Part shown: piece by piece, positions 9,884 through 21,712 of the stretch
Layout: every line of letters begins with the position of its first letter
How positions within the stretch are numbered: the first letter of the stretch is position 1
Source of the DNA: Limnanthes douglasii subsp. nivea
Lineage: Eukaryota; Streptophyta; Magnoliopsida; Brassicales; Limnanthaceae
Direction of reading: 5' to 3'
DNA length: 64,000 bases
Assembly (NCBI GenBank): GCA_036936605.1
Contig: JAUPFV010000001.1
Coordinates: 322,426,250-322,490,249 of the forward strand
Made by a program: the position numbers and the translations under genes
Notes under the pieces: model-generated
Database searches by the model: none
What the model was told of the DNA's origin: nothing
The model's input: the letters and a program-made list of their open reading frames with translations, nothing else

Positions 9884-10355
9884 TGATGAGTCCGAATTCA
9901 GCATACTCCCCGGAAGAGCAAATCAGTCTAAGTCTCTCCGAATACCGGACAGACTACAAGGACATAAACCATACAGATCATTTGGACCGGACAGATCACT
10001 TTGAACACTGTAACCTTAAGGCTGTTCGAACTATGACTAAAGTACTAAAAAACCTAAACACTTCCTGTCTAAGCTACCTGCCCTCCTGCTTAGAACTCAT
10101 GGGTCTTTAAACATGACCCGGGTCCATTAAACATGACCCGAAAGCCCATAAGGGCCCAAACATCATACTATAAATACCCAACCACCAGCATTAACTATGG
10201 GTAATGAGAATTAACTGCTACCAAGCTGCTTAATCATCTCTCTACTCCATACACCACCGTTAAACACCCATACACCACCGTTAAACACCCATACACCACC
10301 TTGAAACTCCACTTGAAATTACTAGCCTACCCTCAGGCAATTATTATCCACACCA
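9884..10355 (+). repeat. 3' LTR of element 1 (472 bp)
   Basis: Starts TGATGAGTCC after the polypurine tract and ends TCCACACCA. Its last 303 bp match the 5' LTR copy. TATA-like CTATAAATA lies at 10168-10176. The next five bases, TTTGT, are the right target duplication. The open frame at 9856-10110 is noncoding LTR. Confidence 0.9.
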
Positions 10356-13300
10356 TTTGTGAACCTATTTTTTTAATACGATGAGGCGTTGACATTGTCC
10401 AAAAAGATAATATATTTAGAAGTGTTCATAAAGAAATTAACAAAAATTCTATAATTCTTGTATAGTTCATCCATCACACATTAATGTGAAACCATTTCTC
10501 TTAGCTCGTCCATGTTTTCCTCGACAGACTTTTATGTGTGATTTTTCTCCTTTTTAGAAAAGGTATTCTCACTTTATGCATGGTAGGAGCCTTCATCCAA
10601 GTATCAGACATCCATCTAGAAAATATATGAACCGTATGATCCCTGAACTCATTCCTATACTTATCAACATCAACGATATCTTATCCAATTTTTATTTTTC
10701 CTCAAATCTTCCCAACGAACCCTTAACACCGAGAGTACTACGTGATTGAACTTATAGTTCATTATATTCTACATCCACCAAAACATTAAAATATCCATTA
10801 ACTCATTTGCCTTGATTGCATCTATTTTTTTAATTCTCCCGCTCGCTCTTTAACATGACCAGGACATATAAAACAAGCAGCAACATTTTTAAAACCACAA
10901 ACAAAGATTATTGAAGACAATTTACTCCCATATCGTACATTTTATCACAAAAATTGCATCGAACTTCTAATATGCATGTGTACGATAATCTCAACCAATA
11001 TCTATATATTTAGAACTTATGAAATTGTATTATTAGAATCGAATGTCATTTTTTCTAAAACAAAGAAGAAGATTGGGAATAAGCCATCTCTTTTGCGGTT
11101 TCACACAATATGCTTTCAGACTATTTATTCAGATTTATCGGAACCAAAGTTGACTGGTCAACATAACATTTACTTGGTTTCTAACTCATATTTGTTGTAC
11201 GCAGTTACCAACATATTTTTTTGTGGTTATCATAGTAGACCGTTAGAATTTTTTACCTACTTTCATATTGATTTTGAGTAGTTTCCTCTTATGAAGACTA
11301 CTCGAGGTTTTCTGAGCCATTTTATTGGTGTTTGGATTTTTTTTAGTACTACTATCCTGGTCCAATCTTGGATCTAATTACTTCCGTTCATAACCTGGTC
11401 CAATCTCCGAAATATGTAATGAGTGTTTGCAAAAACAAAATCAATATTTTGTTAAAAAAAATAAAGTGTGGGTAAAATAAAGGAAACGAAATAAAAAGTC
11501 ACCTTTGAATTTCTATAATAGAAAAAGTTTGGAAAATAGATACTTTAGGTAAAAATGGAGAGTTTTGTGTGTGAATTACGAAGAAAATGAAAGGATACAA
11601 CAAAACTTAATTGCCTCACCCATGCTATTCTTTGCTTATTGCTTCCTATCACGCCAAAACACAACTATTAAGCCAAAACACAAATATTAAGCCATGCATG
11701 TTGCATTGTAGACAAGCCAAAAGAACATGCCTTACATCAACCATACAAAACCTTAACATCAATATTTGACTTTAACATCAATATTAGACTTTAGGCCTTT
11801 TTTGTTAGATGGATCCATTGCAAAAATAGGGGTTCAACCCTTACTTAAAGGTGGAAGTCTCTTATAGCAATGAACTTGTAAAGTATTTTTTCTTACCACC
11901 GTTAGTATGTAGATAAAGAAAAATTCCAAAATCATAGGCAATGTATTTTTTCCTACCACCTAATGTCCTTTAGGGTTATAATTTATCAAAGGGAGATGTT
12001 ATGGGCCAGCAGGAGTAGACCTGCATTATAACGTATTACAAGAAAAATACATATACTTGCGATCACCTTCTCTCAATGACTTATATTGTGGATGGAAGTA
12101 CGCCAAAGAAATCAACCTTAAGTAAGAAAAAAGAAGGTTATAAAAATTAAAAAGATAAAACCAGAAGCTGAAACCCTAAATTACCAACTATAGTCTAATG
12201 AAAAATCAGCCACAATGTAATGAAATTAACAGAAAACTTACATTCTTCTAGGTTTTCCAGCGACAATGGTTAGAGCAATTTCTGGAGAGCGACAATCCTG
12301 GTCTTTGGAGTATTTTATGAAGAACGAAATACGATTTATGTAAAGAAATATGACTTGATTTTGCAGAGAGAGAGAACGAGGTTTAGAAGTGAAAAGAGAA
12401 AAAATATTTGGCCTGAGATTTCCGCAAAAGAATTGATTACGGGTTCTCTAGAGTAAGGTTTTAAGTATGTTTCTGTATAAAAGAATTATACGATTTTGTT
12501 TTGGGATGTGAAAGGTAGATTAGTATTTTTGCACTAGACTTGGATGAATAAGTAAACATAAGTTGTAAATGTATCAAATTTTAGTTCTGATTAGTAAGTC
12601 TCCTTTATTTAAGACCTGAACTAAAAAAAAAAGATTTTAATTTAAAAAATAAAAAGTGTACTTTTTATTTTGCCTCGCCACAAAATTGAAGCGCTGTCGC
12701 GGCAGACGATCACAACTTCACTTCATGATCAAATTAATCTCATATTGCATGTTATATTGGACCAGGCCAGACTTCTGAAGAAATATATTAATCACCGCAC
12801 AAACGCTTACATACAAAAATGCTTATCTATTTGTAGGATAAGAAAATAATGAAGCTTCTATGACGTCGAGGTTCGACAGAAATTGATCGATTTGTAAAAT
12901 TATCAAATTCTTGAGTCCAGGAAATCGACAGTTTCATACCAGAGCCCGAGTCAAAAGAGTTTAAATAATTTGATATCAGGATTCAAATAAAAGCCGAATA
13001 TCAAGAGCGATCCGCCAAAAAAATCAGGATCGTGTCTAGCAGCGAAACTGAATCATCTGAGATTCAATTTCGGAATCAACTAAGGATATCACAGCTACAA
13101 CTATTTAAATCTAATATTACTCATCAAAATTTAGCGAAACTTATGACCTAGAACAAAGGAAAACCTAGTCGAAACAAATCCAAGATTAAGCTAGGGTTGC
13201 AACACAAAGAACATTCTTCAGATAATATTGCACGTAAAAGTAGCAGAACATAAAAGTTTCAACAGCACCAGGTACCTTGGAAAAATGAAAACAAGTTATC

Positions 13301-13948
13301 CAGATCCAATTTTTTTATAAATGCTATTCCATAGACTTACATCATTCGATTAGAAAGAACAAGTAGTTTCTTACAATTCAACATCGCGACCAGCAACACT
13401 ACTTCACCAACAAATTCAAAGACGGGTACTAAAATTAACTCACGTTGCTGAAATTTAGATCTTCATATATGGAATACTAGCAGGATTCCGTCGGAAAGAA
13501 TTTAGATTATATATGTAAAGCTACTAATATATAACTATAGGGCACAATAAAGATAAAAAGTTATCCACTAATTAGTACTACTCCATGATCGGACACGAAA
13601 CTTCAACAATATCAAGATTCATCTTTTCATAAATAGTATTCGATCACATACACTACAATGGTAATTTCTGTCAAACTTCGGCAACTTAGATAACATCTTA
13701 CCCTTATCTAAAACATTGAACTCAATGATATAAGTCCTAATGATCATACATAGCAACCAAACGAAACTACATTTTCACGAACACATCCAAAGATGGTTAC
13801 TATAATGAATCAAACCCAAGTTTTTTTTCAAGTTTAGATCTTCGTATCATAAACTCAATAAAATAAACATACATTATCCGAGACTAAAATTTTCAATAAA
13901 ATAGTTAATATAACAAGATGAACAATGAGAGTTCAAGAACAGAAGTAT
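10356..13948. other. Host intergenic DNA downstream of NAGK, no gene recognised
   Basis: AT-rich, with no long open frame resembling a known protein. I see short direct repeats, such as AAGCCAAAACACAA around 11651-11690 and TAACATCAATATT around 11755-11795. Two related but diverged stretches (about 13430-13470 and 13790-13850, sharing TTTAGATCTTC) suggest an old duplication. The part next to 13948 should hold the NAGK 3' UTR; no clear poly(A) signal could be fixed. Confidence 0.5.
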
Positions 13949-14980
13949 CTATCCAGTAATCATAGTACCTGCTCCTTCATCCGACATGATCTCATGAAGC
14001 AAAGAATGTTGTCTCCTTCCATCAATGATACTCGCAGTTCTCACTCCTTGAGCTAATGATCGAATACAACACTGAACTTTAGGGATCATTCCACCTGCAA
14101 CTTTACCATCTTCAATCATCTTCTTCACTCCGTTTATATCAACCTCCCTCACCAAACTGTTTGGATCGTTTTTATCTTCCAGAATTCCGGCTACGTCTGT
14201 TAAAAGAATAAGCTTCTCAGCTCCTAAAGCGGCGGCGATTTCACCAGCTACTGTATCGGCGTTTATGTTATACGACTGACCGTATACGTCGGCAGCCACA
14301 GACGCGATTACCGGAACGTACCCATTGTCGACGAGCGGTCGAAGTACGGATGGATCCACTCTAGCTACCTCTCCGACAAACCCTAACTGAGCCGAGTTAG
14401 GAACCGGTCGAGCAGTTAGGAGACGGCCGTCGATACCAGATAATCCCACGGCGGTAGCTCCAGCAGTATTGATGAGAGAAACTAGGCTTTTGTTGACTTT
14501 ACCCACCAACACCATTGAAACCACCTCCATTGTGGCGGCGTCGGTGACACGGAGACCGTCGCGGAATTCGGCTTTGATATTGAGTTGACGGAGGTAGTGG
14601 TTTATCTCAGGCCCACCACCGTGGACCAAAACGGGACGGAGCCCGACGCAGGCGAGAAGAACTAGATCGCTCACGACGGAAGCTTTAAGATCCGGTGAAG
14701 TCATGGCGGCGCCTCCATATTTGACTACTATCGTCTTGCCTCTGAATTTCTGGATGAACGGAAGCGATTCGGATAACACGTCTACTCTGTATTCTCCAGG
14801 GAACGGTGAAGTCGGTGTTGGAGAAGACGATGATGCTTTGATCGGAGAACATTTCTGCCCACGGTGAAGATAATGAAGATTCGCCGATTTCGGGTTCGCA
14901 ACTTTTAGGGATTTTGAAGAAGACAATGAAAGAGGATTTGATTGGGAAAAGGTTAGGGTTTTGGACGTCGCCATTGCCAT
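13949..14980 (-). CDS. NAGK: N-acetylglutamate kinase, chloroplastic
   Basis: The enzyme phosphorylates N-acetyl-L-glutamate with ATP, the second and controlled step of arginine (ornithine) synthesis in plastids. The 343-residue frame is uninterrupted in a single exon. Residues 1 to about 55 are Ser-rich, basic and poor in acidic residues, as expected of a chloroplast transit peptide. The amino-acid kinase fold follows: KYGGAAM (87-93), HGGGPEIN (120-127), GLSGIDG (179-185), [12 protein letters not shown] (238-249), LLTDVAGI (259-266), GGMIPK (296-301) and GAGTMI (336-341). Length agrees with plant NAGKs. An in-frame TGA lies 21 bp upstream of the ATG; a second Met is at codon 3. Plant NAGKs are inhibited by arginine, relieved by the PII signal protein; that is family knowledge, not visible here. 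It is the only intact host gene in the window. Confidence 0.97.
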   Translation of the reverse strand: MAMATSKTLTFSQSNPLSLSSSKSLKVANPKSANLHYLHRGQKCSPIKASSSSPTPTSPFPGEYRVDVLSESLPFIQKFRGKTIVVKYGGAAMTSPDLKASVVSDLVLLACVGLRPVLVHGGGPEINHYLRQLNIKAEFRDGLRVTDAATMEVVSMVLVGKVNKSLVSLINTAGATAVGLSGIDGRLLTARPVPNSAQLGFVGEVARVDPSVLRPLVDNGYVPVIASVAADVYGQSYNINADTVAGEIAAALGAEKLILLTDVAGILEDKNDPNSLVREVDINGVKKMIEDGKVAGGMIPKVQCCIRSLAQGVRTASIIDGRRQHSLLHEIMSDEGAGTMITG

Positions 14981-16000
14981 TTGATTATTGACTTTGAGTC
15001 AAACTTCTCTCTGTTGGCTCTTTCGCTCTCGAGCTTTAGGTAGACGACAATGGTGCTGTGAAGTGGCTCAGTGACGAAGTACAGGTGCTTGTCTTGTTTT
15101 TTCCCAATTTAAATTTTTACTTAAGAACGGTGTGCCGTTTCTCTGACATGAAAACGACTTGAATTTCGACACGGTAATCATAAAACTGTTTGTTTTCTAA
15201 TCTTGATGGACTTTAAGGCCATCTCTAGTCTTGCATCTTTTTAGAAATGAGAATGGGCGGGGGTTTAAAAGTCTTGGACTGTGGTATATAATCGCTGATT
15301 AAGGGCGTGAGATTGGATTGGTTCGGGTTGAAGAAGAATCGAATTGGATTTCAAGCTAGGTGCGATTAAGTTGGTTCGGGTTAAAGAAGAATCGAATTGG
15401 ATTTCAAGCTGGCTAGGCGATAAGGTTTATTGATTTGAGGTTTTTTTTTTAATATTGATCTCCTTAAATCAATACTTAATCTTCTGAGATGGGTCGATGG
15501 TTTCTCCATGCTTTGAGGATTGAAGGTGGAGGCTTAGATTTCTGGTTATGGAGCTTGATCGAGCTCTTGGAGTCGAGTACAGTGTTTAAACTGATCATTT
15601 ATTTTTGGATAAATTGATTTAAGCCATTTTTTTAGTGCTAGAGTCTTAATCGACTCGTCCAACTCTTGTTTTCTTATTAATTCAGTAATAAAGGTTTATT
15701 TTCTTAAAAAAAATAAAAATAGATAGAAGGCGAATTAGTAAAAAAAAATTAGGCGGGGTTCTTTAATTCATTTGTTCAGGTTTATTTTTTATGTTTGAAT
15801 TTGGAGTTGATGGAGTTCATTCTGATAGGTTTAAATTTGAATATAGTCTGTATACATTCGCGAATCTGTTTAGTCTTATCTACAGAAGCATTTTTGTATT
15901 ATATTATATATTACAAAGTTAATTATCATCGATTTATGAAAGAATTCAATTAGGGCATATCAAAATACAAATTAGTGATATTTTTGTTTAATTTTAAAAA
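14981..16000. other. NAGK 5' flank and intergenic DNA
   Basis: The 5' leader and promoter of NAGK should lie just right of 14980; a CTCTCT-rich stretch is near 15005-15030. I found no convincing TATA box. No other gene is seen. A 53-bp tandem duplication lies at 15312-15412. Confidence 0.5.
15312..15412 (+). repeat. 53-bp tandem duplication upstream of NAGK
   Basis: Two near-identical copies share GGTTCGGGTT then GAATCGAATTGGATTTC. The GTTCGGG of each copy starts at 15321 and 15374. No coding sequence is implied. It lies about 340 bp upstream of the NAGK start codon. Confidence 0.75.
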
Positions 16001-17526
16001 AATATTTATTAATTATGGTAAGAAAAACTCAAAATATTAGATTTGAAGTCCAGAGAGTTTTGTCATTAAGTGACTAAGTATATTTGTTAGAATAGTTGTT
16101 AGAAACCAAGGATATTTTTGACTAAGTAGCATAACATATAAGATATTCGATTATTACAGATTTGCATTCTATAACAGAGGATGAGTCCATCCTAAGAGCT
16201 CTGCATTCAGCACAAAGTGGTGTCTGCTTGCCATATAATCTGCCAATAACTGCAACAATATTTTTTTTATGATTTATAATTATATCTCAACCAAATGTTT
16301 CACCATTTATCAAACAACAAGCATCACTGTTAAATTTTAGCTTGATTCCTTTAGAGGAGACCTGCTAGCAACAATTAACTTTTTGGGTTGCTTTAAGTGA
16401 CTAAACCAACCCAAATCTTAGGTTATCTCATTGTCCATGAGCCAACGTTTTCTCTTTAGGAGGCAGGATTGGTCAAGGCTTAAGATTATAGTCATGACTT
16501 GATGTATCATGTTATTGACTGTGACTTTTGCTTGCTAAAATTAGGGTTTACTTCTGTAGTTCCTGATAGACCAAGCTATGATAAGAAGAATTATAGTACA
16601 CATGTGAGTATTTTTTAGAGAGGTCTCAAACCAGTTTTTGATTATATATTATAGAGTCATGTTTTTTCCTAATCTTAGATTGAAAAGACATCCAAAGTAG
16701 CTCTAAACCTGCTAAGCAAAATGACAATTGATAAAACAAAATTTAAGGTTTCTGAATTGTTACAATGTTGCCATTTAGATGCCAACTGAATATTCCTATG
16801 TTGTAGGACATTATCATTAGATATCCAGTTGTGTAGTAATCTCCGAAGAAGATAAGAACACTTCTATGGTATAATGTTCTTCCAAAATCTTATGAAAATC
16901 ATTGATTTGTCTCATTCATATCTAATTCTACCCCAGGTTTATCTATTATGAAATTTTCCATCTTTGAAGAGAGTCCATTGAAGCTTATCATCTTCATGAG
17001 GTTTTATTGGTATCCTTTGAATTCTGTCTATGTGTGAGGGTATGACAGAATAGAAGAGCTTAGTTATGTTCCATGTACCATTGATGAAAAATCCTTTAAC
17101 CTGATCTTAAGAATACTAGAATTATTTTCATAAATGTTTAGAGAGATAAGAGGGTTTGTGTTACACCATCTATCCAACCAAAATTCAATATTTCTCTTTC
17201 CCATTTACCGAAAGATGAATTTTTCACCAAAATTTCTAATGTCTAAAAGTATTTTCCAGGTGCGAGATTTGTTTCTAATTGAATTGGCATGCATTGGGTG
17301 TTTATCCTTACATTATTTATTGTGCATAAAGTTGGCACATATGGAGTTTTTCATTCTAAACTTGTGCCAAAGTTTGAAGGAAAAAACTAGGTGCATTTAC
17401 TCTTGGTTCTTCATATTGATGCCTCATTCATCATAAAGAAATCATAGATTTTTCCATTTAGCCAGTAGATGGCTTTATGGTTTTCAGTGAAACCCCACAA
17501 GTATTTGCTATAGATGCTTTCGGTTC
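16000..17526 (-). pseudogene. L1-type LINE, 3' part of ORF2 (C-terminal domains)
   Basis: Read leftwards from 17526, broken frames encode the region after RT: ESIYSKYLWGF near 17512-17480, then a WKILLDIRNF / GKEKYWI segment, then a DDKLQWTLFKDGKF-like zinc-binding region. An RNase H-like stretch follows (SPLKGIKLKFNSDACC, then AECRAL) down to about 16150. These are the C-terminal parts of plant L1 LINE ORF2. The frame joins that on the far side of element 2 (25231 upward), so one LINE was split by that insertion. Many stops and frameshifts show it is old. The left boundary is approximate, since no clear poly(A)/poly(T) end or target duplication was found. Confidence 0.8.
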
Positions 17527-17851
17527 TGATGAGGGTAGAATTCGCCGATATAAATAATGAGGGTTTAATTGTGGATAAAAGATACTTGGTGTAGTTATTA
17601 ATGTACTTAGGATCTCTCGGGGACCAATTTGTAAATACGGTATTTGCCAAAGGCCCCCATTAATTATGTAAACAACCCACCAAGGATTTTAGTGGGTCCA
17701 CCTTATTTTAGTATAAAAGGTGACCCACTTTCTTGGTAGGTGGGACATTGAATATTATTCTATTCCACTCTCTCTCTCTCTACACTTTCTCTCTCTAGTC
17801 ATATCAAGCACAAGATCCAAAATATTCTTCCAAACATTTATTGACTCATCA
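17527..17851 (+). repeat. 5' LTR of element 2 (325 bp)
   Basis: Starts TGATGAGGGTAG and ends TGACTCATCA, bounded on the left by GGTTC (17522-17526). It contains the TATA-like TAGTATAAAAGG near 17710 and a CT-rich leader near 17767-17797. Confidence 0.96.
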
Positions 17852-17852
17852 T

Positions 17853-17870
17853 TGACGCCGTCTGTGGGAA
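17853..17870 (+). other. Primer binding site of element 2
   Basis: TGACGCCGTCTGTGGGAA follows the LTR end with a one-base spacer. Plant gypsy sites of this type begin TGGCGCC, so the third base looks mutated (G to A), which would weaken pairing with the tRNA CCA end. Confidence 0.65.
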
Positions 17871-17921
17871 GGAGTGATACCAAAAAGGAATCTTTTTTCT
17901 TTGAAAATCACGCTTTACGAG

Positions 17922-20468
17922 ATGAAGAACGAAGCTGTAATAGAGAGGGTCGGTAGAGAAGTGATCCGAGCCGTCTCATTGTCAGAGGGCGAGGAAGCAC
18001 CTGGTCGGGAACACCACGACCAGGGTCGGGACAAACGGTCGACCCTAATAATGACCCGAAAACAGCTCCTTGAAGACATTGCCAGACTAAACGCAGAAAG
18101 GGAGCGGGCACTGGACGAGAAAAGGGTCCGGGAAGGAAAAGGCAAGGAACCCCTCTTGGAGGATCGTGAGGAGGCCGACCCCACTGGGCCGCGCATCGAA
18201 GCCCGACCTGTTAGGTATTATCGAGAGCCTCATCCCGTGGAAGGGCAAAATGCTAGGACTCAGCGGTACCGAGAGGATCATCGCGGCTTGTCAGTTGACT
18301 ACACCTCGGATGATTCGTCGGGCAGGGAGTATCGGCGGCGGGAAAGAGTCCAGCGCACACAAAAGAATCGTTCTCGACGCCTCCGAGGACCCAGGACGGA
18401 CTCTCCAAAATACAAGAAGGGTAGCACCGAGAAGCAAACTCCGGTGTCCTTTGAGAAGGAAGAAATGCCCGCCGCCAGCCGTGAGGAGCGGGCGGTGCTG
18501 CCTCCAGTGCCGTGGCAACCGTCGAACAGCCAGAACCACGGTTACCGAACCAGCAGTCAGTTTATCAGCCCAGGAGATGAGGGACTCTACGGAGTTCAGA
18601 CAGAAGGACTTGGAGGAGGAACGTGCGGGTTCAGAGTCAATTGGAAGGCATCTCCATTGTCCGACGAGATATTGGCGGGACAACTCCCGAAGCGATCTGA
18701 CATTTCTAAGCTAGAAAAGTACGATGGGAAGAAGGACCCAGATAATCATTTGGAAGCCTTCAAAAACTTCATGCTGAGTTTCGACAACGATGACAAAGTC
18801 CTATGTAGGGCTTTCTCCATGACCTTCAGGGACCGAGCATTTAAGTGGTACAACCGTTTACCGCAGGGCTGCATCCGAAACTTCGGGATGTTTTGGACAA
18901 TGTTTAGGCAACACTTTGTGGGAAGTAAGAGTTTCCGGGCCAACGGAGACACTATTATGAATTGCAGGCAGAAATTGAGGGAAAGCCTCAGAGAGTACAC
19001 CAGACGATTCATCGACGCCAAGACCGACCTAGACCACTGCGAAGAGAATGTGGCCCTAACTGCATTCCGCTTGGGTCTGCTCCCAGGACCAATGAAGCAA
19101 GCAGTGACGAAGAAACAAACGTTCACGTTTTCCGCACTTCTAGCTCAAATAGAAAAACAGATATTGATCGAAGAGACCGAAGCGTCTGAGTTGGCGGTAC
19201 AAATTCAGCAAAGTGCCCAAGCGTCGGTAGTGATAAGACAGGGCACCCGGTCGGATTACGCTAGGGCAGTCCAATCGGTCAGCACGATACACCTGACCCC
19301 GCCTGTATCAGCCAAGCCTTCGGTCATATTAAGACCAAAACCAAAGCAAACGAGTCAGACGACTTCACGACCCATGTCTAACAAATAGATCCGACCTGCA
19401 TACTTCGCAGACCTTACGAAGTGTGTAGCGTCGATCTACGAGAAGACTAAGAAGAGCGGAATGTACCGAAGACCTTTCCCGATACCAACACCTCAGGAAC
19501 AAAGGAATAACCGATATTGTCGCTATCACGAGGACGTTGGGCATGATACTAAAGACTGCATTGCCTTGAAGAAAGAAATACAGATACTCATAGAGCACGG
19601 AAACCTCCTGGAGTATGTTAAGAAGGCACAGCAAAGTACGACCTCGAAGGAAGTCATGATAATACCAAAACCAGAAACCACCATGGCAATTTCAGAAGTA
19701 ACCGATCCTTTCGATGTTTCCATTAAGTACCTCGACCCCGAAGCAAACCGCAACATCATCGGGATTATCGAGGAGGAAGCCGAGGAGAACGTCGGTAATG
19801 TACGAGGCCTTTGTAAATTTTTTGAATCCCTAACTATTTTTGGGGGAGATTCTATGGCAGGAGTTACACATTCGTCCAAGAAAAGGCACATCGTCAACCT
19901 AACCACTCAGTTGGAGGCCCGAACTTACTCCCAGTCCAAAAGCGTCCCGTCTCCGATTCTGTACTTCGACGACGATGACATGAGAGACATAGCCGGCCCC
20001 CATGAGGATGCCATTGTAATGGGGACAGCCATTGCGGGGGAGGAGGTTCGGCGCATCTTGGTGGATACCGGTAGTTCGGCCAACATAATTTTCGCATCCA
20101 CTTTCGCCAAGTTTAGGACACCACCAGTGATTGCGCGGTCCGATCGTACCATAGTAGGGTTCACAGGGTCAGCAGCCGACGTTATAGGAGAATTTGAGGG
20201 CGTAGTCCAATTAGGCCGCGACCCATTCAAGAAAGAGGTTACAGTTTTATTCGTGGTAGTAGACGCGCCGGCTTCCCACAATGCGATTTTCGGCCGATCG
20301 TGGATATCGCGAATGCATGCGGTGTCTTCTACAATCCACCAGTGTTTAAAATACATGGTCGGAAACAACGTGGGAGTGGTCCGAAGCAGCCAGAAAGCAG
20401 CACGAGAATGTTACCGAGCAGTATTGGCACCTAAAAAAGATCAAGAGACGATTCAAGCTCGAGAATAG
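17922..20468 (+). pseudogene. gag: Gag-protease of element 2, split by one in-frame stop
   Basis: First ATG of the frame is 17922. The Gag core (KLEKYDGKKDPDNH, CRAFSMTFRD, FKWYNRLPQG) is at about 18710-19170. TAG at 19386-19388 falls between Gag core and zinc motif, after MSNK, and the frame continues unchanged into IRPAYFADL. Next come the zinc-knuckle-like CRYHEDVGHDTKDC (about 19519-19560) and protease VDTGSSANI (about 20061), then LGRDPF and GRSW motifs. The frame closes with TAG-TAA (20466-20471), at the place aligned with the end of gag-pro in element 1. Function as for the Gag-Pro of element 1. Apart from the TAG it is well preserved, which fits a young copy. Confidence 0.88.
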
Positions 20469-20878
20469 TAATTAAAGGGGCTCGCCCCGGAATCATTGCC
20501 CGTTGATGACCCCAGGGAAGCCCCGAGCCTTTTGGACGACGGACGAAGAATGCGAGCAACACCAATTCGCTGCGGGGAGATTCCTGCGGATTGGGGTATG
20601 CCTCTTACCGATCTTCAGGGAACAGCTGTTGACTCTCCTGCGGGAAAACCTAGATTTGTTCGCGTGGTGCTCAAGAGATGTCACCGGGGTCCCAGAATCT
20701 TTTGCTGTTCACAAGCTAACTGTCAACAGAAACGCCAGACCGATCTCCCAAAAGCGTCGGGCTTTTTCCCTAGAAAAAACAGACATTATCTAACGAGAAG
20801 TCGAGAGAATGATCAGCGTCGGTCATATCAAGGAAGCAAGTTACCCGTTGTGGACTTCAAATCTCGTTCTGGTCGGGG
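20469..20878 (+). pseudogene. pol: RT remnant of element 2 ending at a deletion junction
   Basis: After the stop the gag-pro frame gives VDDPREAP, aligned with IDDPRETP of element 1. Then a frameshift leads to FAWCSRDVTGVPESF, ISQKRRAFSLEKTDII and, after a TAA, SVGHIKEASYPLWTSNLVLV. At about 20873-20878 the sequence jumps to GGGGATGCACTCTTTCCTACC, which in elements 1, 3 and 4 lies just after the integrase stop. All later RT motifs including the YIDD box, both RNase H regions and the integrase are absent. Confidence 0.88.
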
Positions 20879-21712
20879 ATGCACTCTTTCCTACCTCGGG
20901 GGCGCGAGAAGGTTTTAACGAGGCATCATAAATACCCGATCACCTGATTACATTAATCAAAATTTTCTTTTGCCTTCCAAATGTTAAAGTGTTACGACCT
21001 TGGTCAGCTGACGAGCTGGTCAGCATCTGTTCCCGCTAATGTTAATGGATTTACATGTTTAATTTTCCCGACCCTTTGGGAAAAGTTTCAATGATACATT
21101 GATCTACAGAACCTTAATGGGTTTTTCAGTTTTTACAACTGATATACATGTTTAATTTTCCCGACCCTTTGGGAAAAGTTTCAATGATACATTGATCTAC
21201 AGAACCTTAATGGGTTTTTCAGTTTTTACAACTGATCTACATGTTTAATTTTCCCGACCCTTTGGGAAAAATTTCAATGATACATTGATCTACAGAACCT
21301 TAATGGGTTTTTCAGTTTTTACAACTGATATACATGTTTAATTTTCCCGACCCTTTGGGAAAAGTTTCAATGATACATTGATCTACACAACCTTAATGGG
21401 TTTTTCAGTGTTTACAACTGATCTACATATTTAATTTTCCCGACCCTTCGCATAAGCATCAATATTACATGTTTTTATTTTTCAGACCTCATCAGAAATT
21501 TTACAAATTACACTGATCAGACCCTATTTTGGTTTTTCACAAAAACACTTTGGTTTACCTAAGTAAAAACACCCCCAAATTATGGTAAGAAACAAGGATT
21601 GCATACTCAAAAACAAATATCGAAATGTTCACAGGAAATAATGTTAGGGGACCCCCCGGCCCCCAAAGATATTACAGACAAAAAAAAAACAAGTAACGAA
21701 ACCGCCAGACGA
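20879..21712. other. Convergent spacer of element 2
   Basis: Noncoding spacer between the pol junction and the 3' end of the antisense gene. It is mostly filled by the 93-bp tandem array (21053-21465). The remainder (21466-21712) has no feature I recognise apart from an A-rich run near 21681. Confidence 0.7.
21053..21465 (+). repeat. 93-bp tandem array, about 4.4 copies
   Basis: The motif ACATGTTTAATTTTCCCGAC starts at 21053, 21146, 21239 and 21332, with a degraded fifth start at 21425: an exact 93-bp period. Copies 1-4 are nearly identical. Tandem arrays in this part of Tat-clade elements are known and have in some plants seeded satellite DNA. Confidence 0.95.

Larger units (their letters stand above)
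1..10355 (+). mobile_element. Element 1: Ty3/gypsy LTR retrotransposon, Tat/Retand-like, 5' LTR truncated by window edge
   Basis: Order on the plus strand: partial 5' LTR (1-303), primer binding site, gag-protease, RT, RNase H, a second RNase H, integrase, then an oppositely oriented spliced gene (9444-6471), polypurine tract and 3' LTR (9884-10355). Two successive RNase H-like regions, an integrase without a chromodomain, and an extra gene between integrase and the 3' LTR are known marks of the Tat clade of plant Metaviridae. The visible 303 bp of the 5' LTR differ from the 3' LTR at 6 positions by my count, so insertion is fairly recent. Pol and the antisense gene carry disabling changes, so the copy is probably not autonomous. 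The 5-bp target duplication can only be seen on the right (TTTGT, 10356-10360). Confidence 0.95.

Noticed and set aside
10976..11281. A 101-residue plus-strand frame in host DNA
   Set aside because: AT-rich composition, no similarity to any family I know, no splice or promoter context.
12266..12343. A short 25-codon ORF starting MVRAISGERQ
   Set aside because: Too short, with no supporting context. It could be the first exon of something, but nothing nearby continues it.
16800..17436. The plus-strand 100-residue frame at 17134-17436 as a host gene
   Set aside because: It is antisense to readable LINE ORF2 C-terminal sequence.
21053..21465. CRISPR-like array
   Set aside because: Repeats are contiguous 93-bp units without unique spacers, in a eukaryotic retrotransposon. 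This is a tandem array.
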